64,000 nucleotides of DNA, from NCBI GenBank assembly GCA_900542155.1, contig UQMD01000010.1, forward strand, positions 1 through 64,000, read 5' to 3'. Each line of letters starts with the position of its first letter. The first letter of the stretch is position 1. This DNA comes from an uncultured Collinsella sp. Lineage in GTDB: Bacteria > Actinomycetota > Coriobacteriia > Coriobacteriales > Coriobacteriaceae. A program made the translations under genes and the position numbers. The notes below the pieces were generated by a model, which worked only from the letters and a program-made list of their open reading frames with translations, did no database searches and was not told where the DNA came from. Positions 18,593 through 27,162 of this stretch are shown here, piece by piece.

Positions 18593-19711
18593 GTGCGAAA
18601 CAACGCATCGCGGGACGAGTATGTGCCGCAGCATGGCAGCAGATATGAGACGAAGGGCACGCCTTCGCGTGGCCTCGCTGACGTTCGCATCCGCGTGACG
18701 AAGATTGCCGCCGTTGGGATGCTAACGTTGGCGGTTATTATCCTCGGAATTACCGCCAAAACCTACGCGTCGGAGCGAATGGCACACTCAGATGCGTCAA
18801 CGGTGCAGACGCAAAACAAAAAGGTCTCTGAATCTAAAGCCACCGCAAGCCAAACCCTGTCGACAGCGAGCCTTAAGACGAGGCTTTCGAAGGCGGACTT
18901 TAACGATATTCCCTCAGGCGATACCGTGCAGACCTTCTCACTGGTTGATGACCAGATCCCCGCCCTGGAAGATGAGAGCCTCGCCGCACTCCAAGATGCC
19001 CTTGATCAGGCCCAGGAATTGGGCGATGTGGGCGTGGTGTTTTACGATTTGTCGAGCGGTAAGGGCGTGACGTATAACGCCGATGTCGAGGTTTACGGCG
19101 CGAGTAGCTACAAGGCACTCTATGCGTTGTACATCTGCGAATCTCTGGTCGAGACGGGCCAGGTCTCACTCGATGATTCCCTTGGCACCTATGGTGGCTA
19201 TAACATGGGCTGGCAGACGGTGCGCGACCTAATCGAGGCCGCGGTCGTTAATTCGGACAACGATTCGTTTATTGCGTTACGTGCGGCGTTTGATCAAGAT
19301 GGCTACGAGGATTGGATTGTCGGTCTTGGCATCGATTACGATACTGCACTCGATCCAATGAGTGAATTTCCCACTTATTGCCCGCGCACTTCTGCTAGGT
19401 TATGGCGTGAGATGAGCGAGTATCTGAGCACGGATACCGAGACTTCACAGTGGTTGTCGGGCCTTCTGGCATCAACATCGCGCTCGTTTATTCGCGATGG
19501 CATTGCGGACGATCAGGTCTTGGTGCGCAACAAGGCAGGCTGGATCAGCGAGGACGGTTGCTATTCGACATGTGATGCCGGACTGATCGACGTCGACGGC
19601 CATAGCTATGTTATGAGCATCATGACGTCGATGCCGTGGAGCGACAAATCGAGTGAGGCCGTGGCCGCGATTGCAAAGGCGCTCTATGATGTGCGGTCCT
19701 CGTTGTCCTAG
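18593..19711 (+). CDS. Membrane-anchored serine hydrolase related to class A beta-lactamases
   Basis: 372 residues with a basic cytoplasmic tail, one membrane segment at about 37-57, a low-complexity linker to about 115, and an extracytoplasmic beta-lactamase-like domain. The active-site motifs are Ser171-S-Y-Lys174 (SxxK), Ser221-Asp-Asn (SDN) and Lys314-Ala-Gly (the KTG position, with Ala for Thr). The start is GTG with AGGAGACC upstream. It may act on peptidoglycan or be a beta-lactamase; the Ala in the third motif and the anchor make a cell-wall role as likely as resistance. No partner genes are obvious. Confidence 0.85.
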   Translation: MRNNASRDEYVPQHGSRYETKGTPSRGLADVRIRVTKIAAVGMLTLAVIILGITAKTYASERMAHSDASTVQTQNKKVSESKATASQTLSTASLKTRLSKADFNDIPSGDTVQTFSLVDDQIPALEDESLAALQDALDQAQELGDVGVVFYDLSSGKGVTYNADVEVYGASSYKALYALYICESLVETGQVSLDDSLGTYGGYNMGWQTVRDLIEAAVVNSDNDSFIALRAAFDQDGYEDWIVGLGIDYDTALDPMSEFPTYCPRTSARLWREMSEYLSTDTETSQWLSGLLASTSRSFIRDGIADDQVLVRNKAGWISEDGCYSTCDAGLIDVDGHSYVMSIMTSMPWSDKSSEAVAAIAKALYDVRSSLS

Positions 19712-19790
19712 CGACTTCGTAAAAAGTGAAAGAGCCAAAATGCTGGTACCATACCGTGGATAAGCAATTTGCACGGATTTGGGGGATGGC

Positions 19791-20528
19791 ATGGCAACCA
19801 TCGCGATCATAGGCGCACTCGAAAAAGAGGTTGCGCAGATTAAAGAAGAGCTGAGTGGCGCACATGAGGCGCAGGAGGCGGGCTTGACCGTTGTGAGCGG
19901 CGAGCTTGACGGTCTGACGGTGGTCGCCACGACCGCTGGCATGGGTACCGTGAACGCCGCTGCCGCAACGCAGCATCTCATCAGCAAATACGCCCCGCAG
20001 GCCGTTGTGTTTTCGGGTATCGCGGGAGGCCTAAACCCTAAACTACATATTAACGACGTGGTTATAGGCAAGTGCCTGCGCTATCTGGATACCGATACGG
20101 CACTCATCGCCGAGTCCGCGCCGGGGCTCGAGGAGTTTGTCTCGACGCCGGCGTTGGCTGATGTTGCCGCCGCCGTGCTTGCCGAGCATGGATTTGTGGA
20201 TGCCTCGGCGGATGAGACTTCTGCGAAGAAGGACCCCAAGCAGTTCCTGTGTGGCACTATCGCCACGGGTGACCGCTTTGTTACGGGTGACGCCATGCGT
20301 AACGCTGCGATTGAGGCCACGCATGCCGATTGCGTCGAGATGGAGGGCGCGGCAATTGCGCACATCGCGGCCAAGAATGGTGTCGATTGCCTGGTGCTGC
20401 GCGCTATCAGCGATAATTGTGACGAGGCATATGACGCGTTTTGTGAGCGCGAGTTCGATCTGGATGAGTACGCTCGTACCGCGAGCGGCATCACGCTTGA
20501 CATCGTTCGTCGTATCGCCGCCGCGTAA
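19791..20528 (+). CDS. mtnN: 5'-methylthioadenosine/S-adenosylhomocysteine nucleosidase
   Basis: 245-residue MtnN (Pfs) nucleosidase, which cleaves adenine from methylthioadenosine and S-adenosylhomocysteine for methionine salvage and detoxification. Visible features are the IGALEKEVAQIKEEL start with the catalytic Glu near residue 11, SGIAGGLNP, ATGDRFVTG, the nucleoside-binding VEMEGAAIAH and the catalytic Asp in LRAISDNCDE. GGGGGA lies four bases before the ATG at 19791; TTG at 19779 is a weaker alternative. It contains about 15 extra residues near DETSAKKDPKQFL compared with E. coli. EngB follows 42 bases later, possibly on one transcript. Confidence 0.92.
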   Translation: MATIAIIGALEKEVAQIKEELSGAHEAQEAGLTVVSGELDGLTVVATTAGMGTVNAAAATQHLISKYAPQAVVFSGIAGGLNPKLHINDVVIGKCLRYLDTDTALIAESAPGLEEFVSTPALADVAAAVLAEHGFVDASADETSAKKDPKQFLCGTIATGDRFVTGDAMRNAAIEATHADCVEMEGAAIAHIAAKNGVDCLVLRAISDNCDEAYDAFCEREFDLDEYARTASGITLDIVRRIAAA

Positions 20529-20570
20529 TAGCGCGCTCTTTTTGTAAGAACCTACGACCAAGGAGTGTCC

Positions 20571-21161
20571 ATGGCCGATTCCATTAACTACCAGCTTGCC
20601 AAGTTCGTTGCCAGCTATGGCAAGGTTTCACAGATTCCCGAGTCCACCTGCCCCGAGGTGAGCTTCGTCGGCCGCTCCAACGTGGGCAAGTCGTCGATCA
20701 TGAACAAGCTTTTTGGCCGCAAGAACCTCGTCAAGGTTTCGAGCACACCGGGCAAGACGAGTAACATCAACTTCTTCGAGGCCGACGACGTGCACTTCGT
20801 CGACCTGCCGGGCTACGGTTTCGCCCGCCGTTCCAAGGCCGAGCGCGACCGTTGGGCCGAGCTCATCGGCGACTTCTTCGACTCCGAGCGCAGCTTTAAC
20901 CTGGTTGTATCGCTGGTGGACATTCGCCACGACCCGAGTAAGCTCGACCATGACATGATCGACTACCTGCAGGGCAACGAGTTCAACTTTATCGTCTGCC
21001 TCACCAAGGCCGACAAGCTCAGCCGCACCCAGCAGGCCCGCCAGGCAGCAGCCATCAAAAAGCAGCTCAACGTTCCGGCCGAGAACGTAATCATCACAAG
21101 CTCCCAAACCGGTGCGGGCATCGACGAACTCAAAAAGCGCATCGCCGAGGCTTGCCTCTAA
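20571..21161 (+). CDS. engB: Ribosome biogenesis GTP-binding protein EngB (YsxC/YihA)
   Basis: 196-residue GTPase needed for assembly of the large ribosomal subunit. The G motifs are GRSNVGKSS (P-loop), the STPGKT switch, DLPGYG and TKADKL, with SSQTGAG as G5. Length and motif spacing fit the family. The start at ATG 20571 has AAGGAG five bases upstream; the GTG six bases earlier is less likely. A 17-bp perfect inverted repeat with a T-tail follows at 21198 and probably terminates this gene. Confidence 0.94.
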   Translation: MADSINYQLAKFVASYGKVSQIPESTCPEVSFVGRSNVGKSSIMNKLFGRKNLVKVSSTPGKTSNINFFEADDVHFVDLPGYGFARRSKAERDRWAELIGDFFDSERSFNLVVSLVDIRHDPSKLDHDMIDYLQGNEFNFIVCLTKADKLSRTQQARQAAAIKKQLNVPAENVIITSSQTGAGIDELKKRIAEACL

Positions 21162-21197
21162 TCAGGGCTCTTGGCAGGCAATAGTTTGCATCTATCT

Positions 21198-21250
21198 ATA
21201 TCACCCCAGTGATAGTTATTGCTACACTATCACTGGGGTGATATTTTTGT
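21198..21250 (+). terminator. Perfect 17-bp inverted repeat, terminator and possible toxin-antitoxin operator
   Basis: ATATCACCCCAGTGATA and its exact complement are separated by 13 bases and followed by TTTTTGTTT. It ends about ten bases before the Shine-Dalgarno of the DUF3990 gene. It fits an intrinsic terminator of engB. Because the HTH protein downstream needs a target and the site overlaps the likely promoter region, an operator role is also plausible. Confidence 0.65.
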
Positions 21251-21262
21251 TTGGAGGTCGAT

Positions 21263-21946
21263 ATGGAGCTTTGGCACGGGTCGGAGGTTGTTGTCGAGCA
21301 TCCGTCGTTGGATAAATGCAGACAATTCAATGACTATGGGTGTGGGTTTTATTGCACGCCACATGAGGAAATGGCAATGGAGTGGGCATGTCGGACCGAG
21401 TCCGATGGTATCGCGAATCGATATGAGCTCGACATTGATGGTCTCGCGGTCTTGGATTTGGAGTCCGGGGAGTTTTCAATCCTCAATTGGCTTGCGATTT
21501 TGGCTAACAATAGGGAGTTCAATGTTTCGACACCGCTAGCGCGCGAAGGACTTCGTTATCTGCTGGATAACTGCCTGATTGATATTTCTCCCTATGACGT
21601 TATTCGAGGCTATCGCGCCGACGATTCCTACTTTTCGTTTGCAAGACAGTTTGTCAACGGCATGATCTCGCTCAGGCAATTGCAGCGCATTATGTTTTTG
21701 GGGGATTTGGGCATTCAATATGCGCTTATGAGTGAGCGCGCGTTCTCGGCGATCAGGTTCCGCGATTGGAAGCAGGCCTCGGGAGCCGAGTTTTATCCCA
21801 AACGATTTGAGCGAGAACAGAACGCTCGACGTAAGTATCTGGATACGGTCAATGGGTTCGATTCCGAAGGTATCGACATTAGGGATTTAATGGCAGGGAG
21901 GGTTGATTTAAATGATCCAAGAGTTAATAGATCGTGGGCCGAGTAG
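21263..21946 (+). CDS. DUF3990 protein, putative ADP-ribosyltransferase-like toxin
   Basis: 227 residues. The N-terminus LWHGSEVVVEHPSL followed by NDYGCGFYCTPHEEMAMEWA is the DUF3990 pattern, a family placed among ADP-ribosyltransferase-like folds by its HGS and FY(x)T motifs. The last third is basic and helical with no recognised domain. GGAGG lies five bases before the ATG at 21263. The codon use is less GC-rich than in neighbouring housekeeping genes, which suggests transfer. It overlaps the next gene, an HTH protein, by 35 bases. The pairing suggests a toxin-antitoxin module; the target is unknown. Confidence 0.75.
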   Translation: MELWHGSEVVVEHPSLDKCRQFNDYGCGFYCTPHEEMAMEWACRTESDGIANRYELDIDGLAVLDLESGEFSILNWLAILANNREFNVSTPLAREGLRYLLDNCLIDISPYDVIRGYRADDSYFSFARQFVNGMISLRQLQRIMFLGDLGIQYALMSERAFSAIRFRDWKQASGAEFYPKRFEREQNARRKYLDTVNGFDSEGIDIRDLMAGRVDLNDPRVNRSWAE

Positions 21947-22610
21947 GACATATCCCGTCTACTATCTCGAGGATGCAATGAACAATCTCGGCGACTGCTT
22001 TGACTATGCCGTTAACGATTATGGAGCAGAAGGATCGGAAGTTGCTGAACTCTTTTGCCTGAGCGGCGTAGCTCGCGAGTTCGAACGCGGCAACGCATGG
22101 GTAGTGTCGGGAAAATCGGGCGTTGAGCTGTTCGCGCTTATCGCCGAAAGGTCGGGCTATCAAAACAGGCCTATACCGGACTGCACCTATCGATTTGAGA
22201 AGACGCCGGAATATTGGACAGGCTGGATATTGGCATACCTTCAGTGGCGCCTAGGAGAGTCTTTCGAAGATTTGCTGCATGTCGTTCCATTTGATGCGCT
22301 GCGCAGTCTGTACTACCCCTGGCACGAAGCCTCGGAGGAACGCGTGGCTCGCCTCGTCTGCGATATGGCGAAGAAAGCGTCCAGGCAAACAAAACTTGCG
22401 TTAGCAAGAAAGAAGCTTAAGAAAACCCAACAAGACCTAGCATACGAATCAGGTGTGTCACTCCGCTCAATCCAAATGTACGAGCAGCGCCAGAGAAACA
22501 TCAATGAAGCTTCGGTAACAAGCGTAAGAGCCATAGCAAAAGCCCTCCACTGCAACATCGAAGACCTCCTAGAACCAGTCTTCGAATACAAAGAAACCAG
22601 CGCAGCGTAA
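21912..22610 (+). CDS. Two-domain protein with C-terminal XRE helix-turn-helix, putative antitoxin
   Basis: 232 residues. The C-terminal 70 residues are a Cro/CI-type helix-turn-helix (KLKKTQQDLAYESGVSLRSIQMYEQ then NINEASVTSVRAIAKALHC, given as landmarks). The N-terminal 150 residues are an alpha-helical, Trp- and Tyr-containing domain I do not recognise. The start has GGGAGG nine bases upstream and lies inside the end of the DUF3990 gene, in a different frame, which couples translation. By position it is the likely antitoxin and autorepressor. The 3' part is AT-richer than the surrounding genome. Confidence 0.75.
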   Translation: MIQELIDRGPSRTYPVYYLEDAMNNLGDCFDYAVNDYGAEGSEVAELFCLSGVAREFERGNAWVVSGKSGVELFALIAERSGYQNRPIPDCTYRFEKTPEYWTGWILAYLQWRLGESFEDLLHVVPFDALRSLYYPWHEASEERVARLVCDMAKKASRQTKLALARKKLKKTQQDLAYESGVSLRSIQMYEQRQRNINEASVTSVRAIAKALHCNIEDLLEPVFEYKETSAA

Positions 22611-22746
22611 ACCAAGCGCACAGGCGAAGCCTGTCACTAGTAAGTGTCCCTACCTAGCAAGAGCCCCTACCAATAAAAAGCAACTATCAGCCCGGCGCTT
22701 TTACAGAGTGTAGGTCCCTGTAGCCGCCGCCAGCGAAGTGAACGTA

Positions 22747-22871
22747 GGGGAGGCCAGGGGCTTTGCCCCCAAATCTTTCCGCAGGACGGCAGGACCCCCG
22801 CCGCACGAAGTGCGCAGCGGGGGTCCTGCCATGTCCGAGGACGATTTGGGGGCAAAGCCCCTGGCCTCCCC
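22747..22871. repeat. Long nested inverted repeat with conserved internal loop, copy 2 (reverse orientation)
   Basis: The outer arms of 29 bases pair perfectly (22747-22775 with 22843-22871). On the minus strand the left internal loop is GTCCTCGGACATG, identical to copy 1, and the right loop contains TGCGGAA. The inner stem GCAGGACCCCCG and tip differ completely from copy 1. It lies between the HTH antitoxin-like gene and thrB. Confidence 0.88.
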
Positions 22872-22892
22872 GGCGAGTATACGGGACGGCGA

Positions 22893-23774
22893 CTACAGGT
22901 ATTCGATCTGGGCGCCTTCCGTGTCGCACGTCAGAATATGCGTATCACACTTAGGGAACTGCTCGCGCAGCTTGACCTGCAGGAACTTCGCCACGATGGT
23001 GTCGTCAGTCACGGCCATGAGGGTCGAGCCGGAGCCACTGATCCAGATGGTCTTGGCGCCTCCGTTAAGGCAGGTGTCGCGCACGGCGTTGTAGTCGGGG
23101 ATGAGGCGGCGGCGATAGGGCTCCTGGATGCGGTCGTCGTTGGCGGCGGCAATCAGGTCAAGGTCGCCGGTCTCCAGGCCGCGCGTCATGCCGGCGATGC
23201 GGCCCATTTGCCATACGGCGGTGGAGAGTGGAATCTCCTGTGGCACAACCTTGCGGGCCTCGCTCGTATGCACCTCGTAGGGCGGAATCACGGTAATAAA
23301 ACGCAGGCGATCGCTCACCTCGTAGCGCAGGCACTGGGGGAGCGAATCAGTCGGCGTAAAGGAGCAGACGGCGCCGCCCAGGATGGCGGGGGCGACGTTA
23401 TCGGGATGGCCCTCGACCTCGGTGGCAATGCGGACGAGCTCGGCACGGTCGACGGTGTGGCCCGTCAGCGCGGCGGCCGCCATAATGCCGGCGACGACGC
23501 AGGTGGAGCTGGAACCCAGGCCGCGAGCGACGGGCACGTCGGTTTGAATGTCGATGGCAACGGGGAAAGCCGGCTCGCCCCACGCGGCCAGAGCATCGAC
23601 AAAGCTCACATAGACCAGGTTATTCTCGTTTTGGAACTCCTCGGGGCAGCCCGTGATGGTGAGCTTGTCGGCGCGCTCGAAGGTGAAGTGCGAGTAGAGG
23701 CTGACGGCCATGCCGAGGGTATCGTAGCCAATACCCAAGTTGGCGCTTGTTGCTGGGACGGTGATTTTGATCAT
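22893..23774 (-). CDS. thrB: Homoserine kinase
   Basis: 293-residue GHMP kinase that phosphorylates homoserine in threonine synthesis. The N-terminus IKITVPATSANLGIGYD is the family opening, the ATP-binding loop is PVARGLGSSST, and the third motif is ISGSGSTLMAV. AGGAGG lies eight bases before the ATG. It is downstream of thrC on the same strand, but a terminator-like hairpin and a palindromic repeat lie between them, so part of its transcription may be independent. Confidence 0.95.
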   Translation of the reverse strand: MIKITVPATSANLGIGYDTLGMAVSLYSHFTFERADKLTITGCPEEFQNENNLVYVSFVDALAAWGEPAFPVAIDIQTDVPVARGLGSSSTCVVAGIMAAAALTGHTVDRAELVRIATEVEGHPDNVAPAILGGAVCSFTPTDSLPQCLRYEVSDRLRFITVIPPYEVHTSEARKVVPQEIPLSTAVWQMGRIAGMTRGLETGDLDLIAAANDDRIQEPYRRRLIPDYNAVRDTCLNGGAKTIWISGSGSTLMAVTDDTIVAKFLQVKLREQFPKCDTHILTCDTEGAQIEYL

Positions 23775-23788
23775 GTGAGTCCTCCTGG

Positions 23789-23898
23789 CGTGCCTGGCTG
23801 TTTAGTTCGCTGCTCGGGCAGTCCTGCGCAAGACGGAAAGCACATTAAGTGCTTTCCTTTGCGTGCGGAACTCGCGACGAACTAAACAACCAGGCACG
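23789..23898. repeat. Nested inverted repeat just upstream of thrB
   Basis: The outer arms of 21 bases (23789-23809, 23878-23898; one mismatch) enclose an inner GGAAAGCAC/GTGCTTTCC hairpin. The right internal loop contains TGCGGAAC and the left GTCCTGCG, recalling the conserved loops of the 16008/22747/28203 family, so it may be a diverged member. It ends 15 bases before the thrB start. Confidence 0.65.
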
Positions 23899-23940
23899 CT
23901 GTGCGCGTTCGTCATCATCCCGGGGGCTATCTGATGGAAG

Positions 23941-23968
23941 AAGGCGCGCCGGCTTTCGCCGGCGCCTT
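23941..23968 (-). terminator. Hairpin after thrC
   Basis: AAGGCGCCGGC/GCCGGCGCGCCTT stem with a GAAA loop on the minus strand, ten bases past the thrC stop. The following CTTCTTCC is only moderately T-rich, so termination may be partial and leave some readthrough into thrB. Confidence 0.65.
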
Positions 23969-23978
23969 ATAAGGGGTT

Positions 23979-25496
23979 TTAGTTGGAAGCCATCTTTTTT
24001 GCTGCAGACTCTACGTAGTTGGCCATGTCGGCTACGTCACAGACGTCTTCGAAGCGGACGGGTTTGGATTCGAGTTCGGCGAGCTGGGTCGGGGCGACCG
24101 TGTTGGTGGCCTGCTCGAGTACGCGCATAGCCTCAAAATCATCCTCGGGAACGTCGAGGCCCAGGGCGTCGCAGCAGGCGCGCGGGAACTTGTAGGGGCT
24201 GGCGGTCGAAAGCAGCACGCGGACCTTGGCGCCCTCGGCGGGGGCGACCTGCTCAAAGACGTGATAGCCGCAAGCGGTGTGCGGGTCGATCACGTAGCCG
24301 TTGGCGTCCCAGCAGCTCTTGATGGCAGTGCGGACCTCGTCCTCGCTGGCCCAACCGCAGCCAAACACACTTTGGATCTTGGCCAGCAGCTCGGCGGGCA
24401 CTTCGTAGCGACCGGTCTGTGCCAGCTGCTCCATAAGGCCGGCAACGAGCTCGCAGTCGCCATCGGACAGGAAGTAGAGCATACGCTCCAGGTTGGAGCT
24501 GATAAGGATGTCCATCGACGGCGAGATGGTCGTGAAGAACGGACGGTTGCGGTCGTAGACGCCGGTGGTCAGGAAGTCGGCCAGCACGTTGTTCTTGTCG
24601 CTCGCCACGACGAGCTTGGCGACGGGCAGACCCATGCGCTTGGCGTAGTAGCCGGCCAAGATATCGCCAAAGTTGCCGGTGGGCACACAGAACTCTACGG
24701 CGTCGCCAGCCTCGATAGCGGCGGCGCGCAGCAGCTGCGCATAGGCGGCAAAGTAGTAGACGACCTGCGGCACCAGGCGGCCGACGTTGATGGAGTTGGC
24801 GCTCGAAAGCACCGTGCCGGCGGCCTCCAGGCGCTCGGCCAGCTCCTTATCGGCAAAGATGCGTTTGACGGCGCTCTGAGCGTCGTCAAAGTTGCCGCGG
24901 ATACCGCAGACGGCGACGTTGTCGCCCTCCTGTGTGGACATCTGCAGATTCTGGACGCGGCTGACCTTGCCCTCGGGATAAAAGACGGTAATGCCCGTGC
25001 CCGGAGCATCGGCAAAACCAGCGAGTGCGGCCTTGCCCGTGTCGCCTGACGTGGCGGTGACGATCATGATGCGCTCGGCGCCGCCTTCTTTGGCGGAGGT
25101 GCGGGCCATCAGGCGGGGGAGCATCTGCAGGGCGACGTCCTTAAAGGCGCTCGTGGGGCCGCCAAAGAGCTCCATCACATAGGTCTGAGGGGCGTCGGCG
25201 CCCGGTGCGGCATCGAGTTTGACGAGCGGCGTAACCTCTTCGCTCGCGAACGTGCCGCGGTATGCTTCGTCGACACACGCCGAAATTTCTTCGGCCGTGT
25301 AATCATTCAGTAACATTCCCAACACATCTTGAGCGATTTCAAAGTACGATTTATCTGCAAGCGAGCTGATATCGACCTGCTGGGTGCCGAGCTCGTCCGA
25401 GACAAACAAACCCCCGTCGGGAGCGATGCCAGTACGGATTGCCACCTTACTTGAGCACGATAAAGTGCGTCCTCGTGTACTATGATAAGTTCCCAT
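23979..25496 (-). CDS. thrC: Threonine synthase
   Basis: 505-residue PLP enzyme making threonine from O-phosphohomoserine. The N-terminus YHSTRGRTLSCSSKVAIRTGIAPDGGLFV is typical of class 1 threonine synthases (landmark TRG and APDGGL). The PLP lysine is in GGPTSAFKDVALQ, followed by TATSGDTGKAAL and the C-terminal DPHTACGYHVFE. The ATG at 25496 has GAGGAG nine bases upstream; an in-frame start 45 bases earlier has no such support. It is divergent from lysC over 104 bases, a natural shared control region for aspartate-family genes. Confidence 0.95.
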   Translation of the reverse strand: MGTYHSTRGRTLSCSSKVAIRTGIAPDGGLFVSDELGTQQVDISSLADKSYFEIAQDVLGMLLNDYTAEEISACVDEAYRGTFASEEVTPLVKLDAAPGADAPQTYVMELFGGPTSAFKDVALQMLPRLMARTSAKEGGAERIMIVTATSGDTGKAALAGFADAPGTGITVFYPEGKVSRVQNLQMSTQEGDNVAVCGIRGNFDDAQSAVKRIFADKELAERLEAAGTVLSSANSINVGRLVPQVVYYFAAYAQLLRAAAIEAGDAVEFCVPTGNFGDILAGYYAKRMGLPVAKLVVASDKNNVLADFLTTGVYDRNRPFFTTISPSMDILISSNLERMLYFLSDGDCELVAGLMEQLAQTGRYEVPAELLAKIQSVFGCGWASEDEVRTAIKSCWDANGYVIDPHTACGYHVFEQVAPAEGAKVRVLLSTASPYKFPRACCDALGLDVPEDDFEAMRVLEQATNTVAPTQLAELESKPVRFEDVCDVADMANYVESAAKKMASN

Positions 25497-25600
25497 ATAA
25501 CACTGCTCCTCGGATGCCTTGGTCCCAATCGGTGAAACCATGGTATCAGAGCGCGCAAAATAGGTTCGCAGAGGCTTTTTAGAAAGGTAACCTCCAGCCC

Positions 25601-26989
25601 ATGATTAAGATTGCCAAGTTTGGCGGCTCGTCGGTCGCCGACGCCGAACACTTTAAGAAGATCAAGGCCATCGTCGATGCCGACCCTGCCCGCCGTTTTG
25701 TGGTGGTTTCTGCCTGCGGTCGCCGTTTTAAGGGCGACACCAAGGTGACCGACCTGCTTTACCTGGTTAACGCGCACGTTAAGTACCACGTGTCGTGCGA
25801 GGAACTGCTCGAGGACATTGGCCAGCGCTACTTTGATATCGCTGACGAGTTGGAGCTCACCTATCCCATCCGCGAAGAGTTTGCGGCCTTTGCCGAGCGT
25901 GCTCGCTCCGGTGGCTACTCCACTGAGGAGCTTGTGAGCCGCGGCGAGTACTTCACCGCTCGCCTGATGGCCGAGTACCTGGGCCTGCCGTTCCTGGACG
26001 CCGCGACGGTCGTTGCATTTCATCACGATGGTACGCTCAGCATGAACCGCACCTCCGAGCTGGTGCAGGAGTACGGCCAGCAGGGCGGCTTTGTCATGCC
26101 CGGTTTCTACGGCGCGACGCGTGAGGGTCAGATCAAGCTGCTTGATCGAGGCGGCGGCGATATCTCGGGTTCGATCTTGGCCAAGTGCCTTGGTGCCGAC
26201 CTGTACGAGAACTGGACCGACGTTTCGGGCTTCTATTCTGCCGATCCGCGCATTGTGCCCGAGGCTCAGCCCATCGCCCGCGTTACCTATGAGGAGCTGC
26301 GCGAGCTTTCGTACATGGGCGCAAGCGTCCTGCACGAGGAGGCCGTGTTCCCCGTGCGCGAGGCGGGTATTCCGCTGGTCATCAAGAACACCAACGCGCC
26401 GCAGGACCCCGGCACCATCATTAGCGAGACGGCTGACGAGGGCGCGGCTGAGCCCATCATTACCGGCGTGACCGGTAAGCGCGGCTTTGTCGCCATCAAC
26501 GTCGCCCGCGACCGCACCAAGCCCCGTGTTGGCTTTATGCGCCGCGCGCTTTCGGTGTTCGAGCGCTATGACGTTTCCGTCGAGCACATGCCCACCGGTG
26601 TCGACCGCTTTGGCGCCGTGGTGCAGGAGCAGGATGTGCACGACTCGCTGTACTCGCTCGTGGGCGACATTCAGCAGGAGGTCGAGCCGCTCGAGATCGA
26701 GGTCGTTGAGGGCTTGGCGCTCATCGCGACCGTTGGCCGTAACCTGCGCGGCCGCGCAGGTATTTCGGGCCATCTGTTTGGCATGCTTGGCCAGGCGGGC
26801 GTGAGCGTGCGTATGATTTCGCAGAGCTGCGACGAGATCAACATCATTATCGGCGTCGAGGAGAAGGACTTTGACCTGGCGATTCAGACCATCTACCGAG
26901 CCTTCTCCGACGAGAACGGCATTGTGAAGGTCTCCGACCTGGAGCCCGCCGAGCCGCTCGAGCCTGCCCTGGCCGCACTCCACAAGTAG
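25601..26989 (+). CDS. lysC: Aspartate kinase
   Basis: Phosphorylates aspartate, the entry step to lysine, threonine and methionine synthesis. 462 residues. The kinase domain begins IAKFGGSSVADAE and includes the active-site VSRGEYFTARL and GRGG-like LDRGGGDISGS. Two ACT domains occupy about residues 310-450 (VAINVARDRTKPRVGF and LALIATVGRNLRGRAG), where lysine or threonine would act as feedback inhibitor. It is longer than the short actinobacterial LysC (about 420) and close to the clostridial and E. coli type. The Shine-Dalgarno is weak (AAAGG about 12 bases upstream). Confidence 0.95.
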   Translation: MIKIAKFGGSSVADAEHFKKIKAIVDADPARRFVVVSACGRRFKGDTKVTDLLYLVNAHVKYHVSCEELLEDIGQRYFDIADELELTYPIREEFAAFAERARSGGYSTEELVSRGEYFTARLMAEYLGLPFLDAATVVAFHHDGTLSMNRTSELVQEYGQQGGFVMPGFYGATREGQIKLLDRGGGDISGSILAKCLGADLYENWTDVSGFYSADPRIVPEAQPIARVTYEELRELSYMGASVLHEEAVFPVREAGIPLVIKNTNAPQDPGTIISETADEGAAEPIITGVTGKRGFVAINVARDRTKPRVGFMRRALSVFERYDVSVEHMPTGVDRFGAVVQEQDVHDSLYSLVGDIQQEVEPLEIEVVEGLALIATVGRNLRGRAGISGHLFGMLGQAGVSVRMISQSCDEINIIIGVEEKDFDLAIQTIYRAFSDENGIVKVSDLEPAEPLEPALAALHK

Positions 26990-26999
26990 TTTCCGTCCC

Positions 27000-27041
27000 G
27001 GTAGATTTTTAGGATGTCCCAAAAATCTACTGCCGGGCGTT
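27000..27041. repeat. GGGACA-loop hairpin, copy I (minus orientation)
   Basis: On the minus strand the stem GTAGATTTTT/AAAAATCTAC is capped by GGGACATCCT, with an outer CCCGG/CCGGG pair. The stem is unrelated to the other copies but the loop starts with the same GGGACA. Confidence 0.65.
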
Positions 27042-27060
27042 TCGTTTCGGTTTCGTTTCG

Positions 27061-27093
27061 ACGGGGCGGGTTTTGTATCCGCCCCGTTCTTGT
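27061..27093 (+). terminator. Intrinsic terminator after lysC
   Basis: Perfect 9-bp ACGGGGCGG/CCGCCCCGT stem with a nine-base loop, followed by TCTTGT. It lies 72 bases past lysC and 70 before asd. Confidence 0.7.
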
Positions 27094-27162
27094 ATAAACT
27101 GGGCAAGAATATCCGGCCTGCTTGGCGTGCGGGCGATAGCCACAACCTTTAAAGGGGGAAGC

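Noticed and set aside
25497..25600. Possible lysine or threonine riboswitch between thrC and lysC
   Set aside because: The space is only 104 bases and shows none of the conserved lysine-riboswitch elements and no leader peptide rich in Thr or Lys.
25307..27145. 612-residue minus-strand ORF opposite lysC
   Set aside because: Antisense shadow of aspartate kinase with no recognisable domain.
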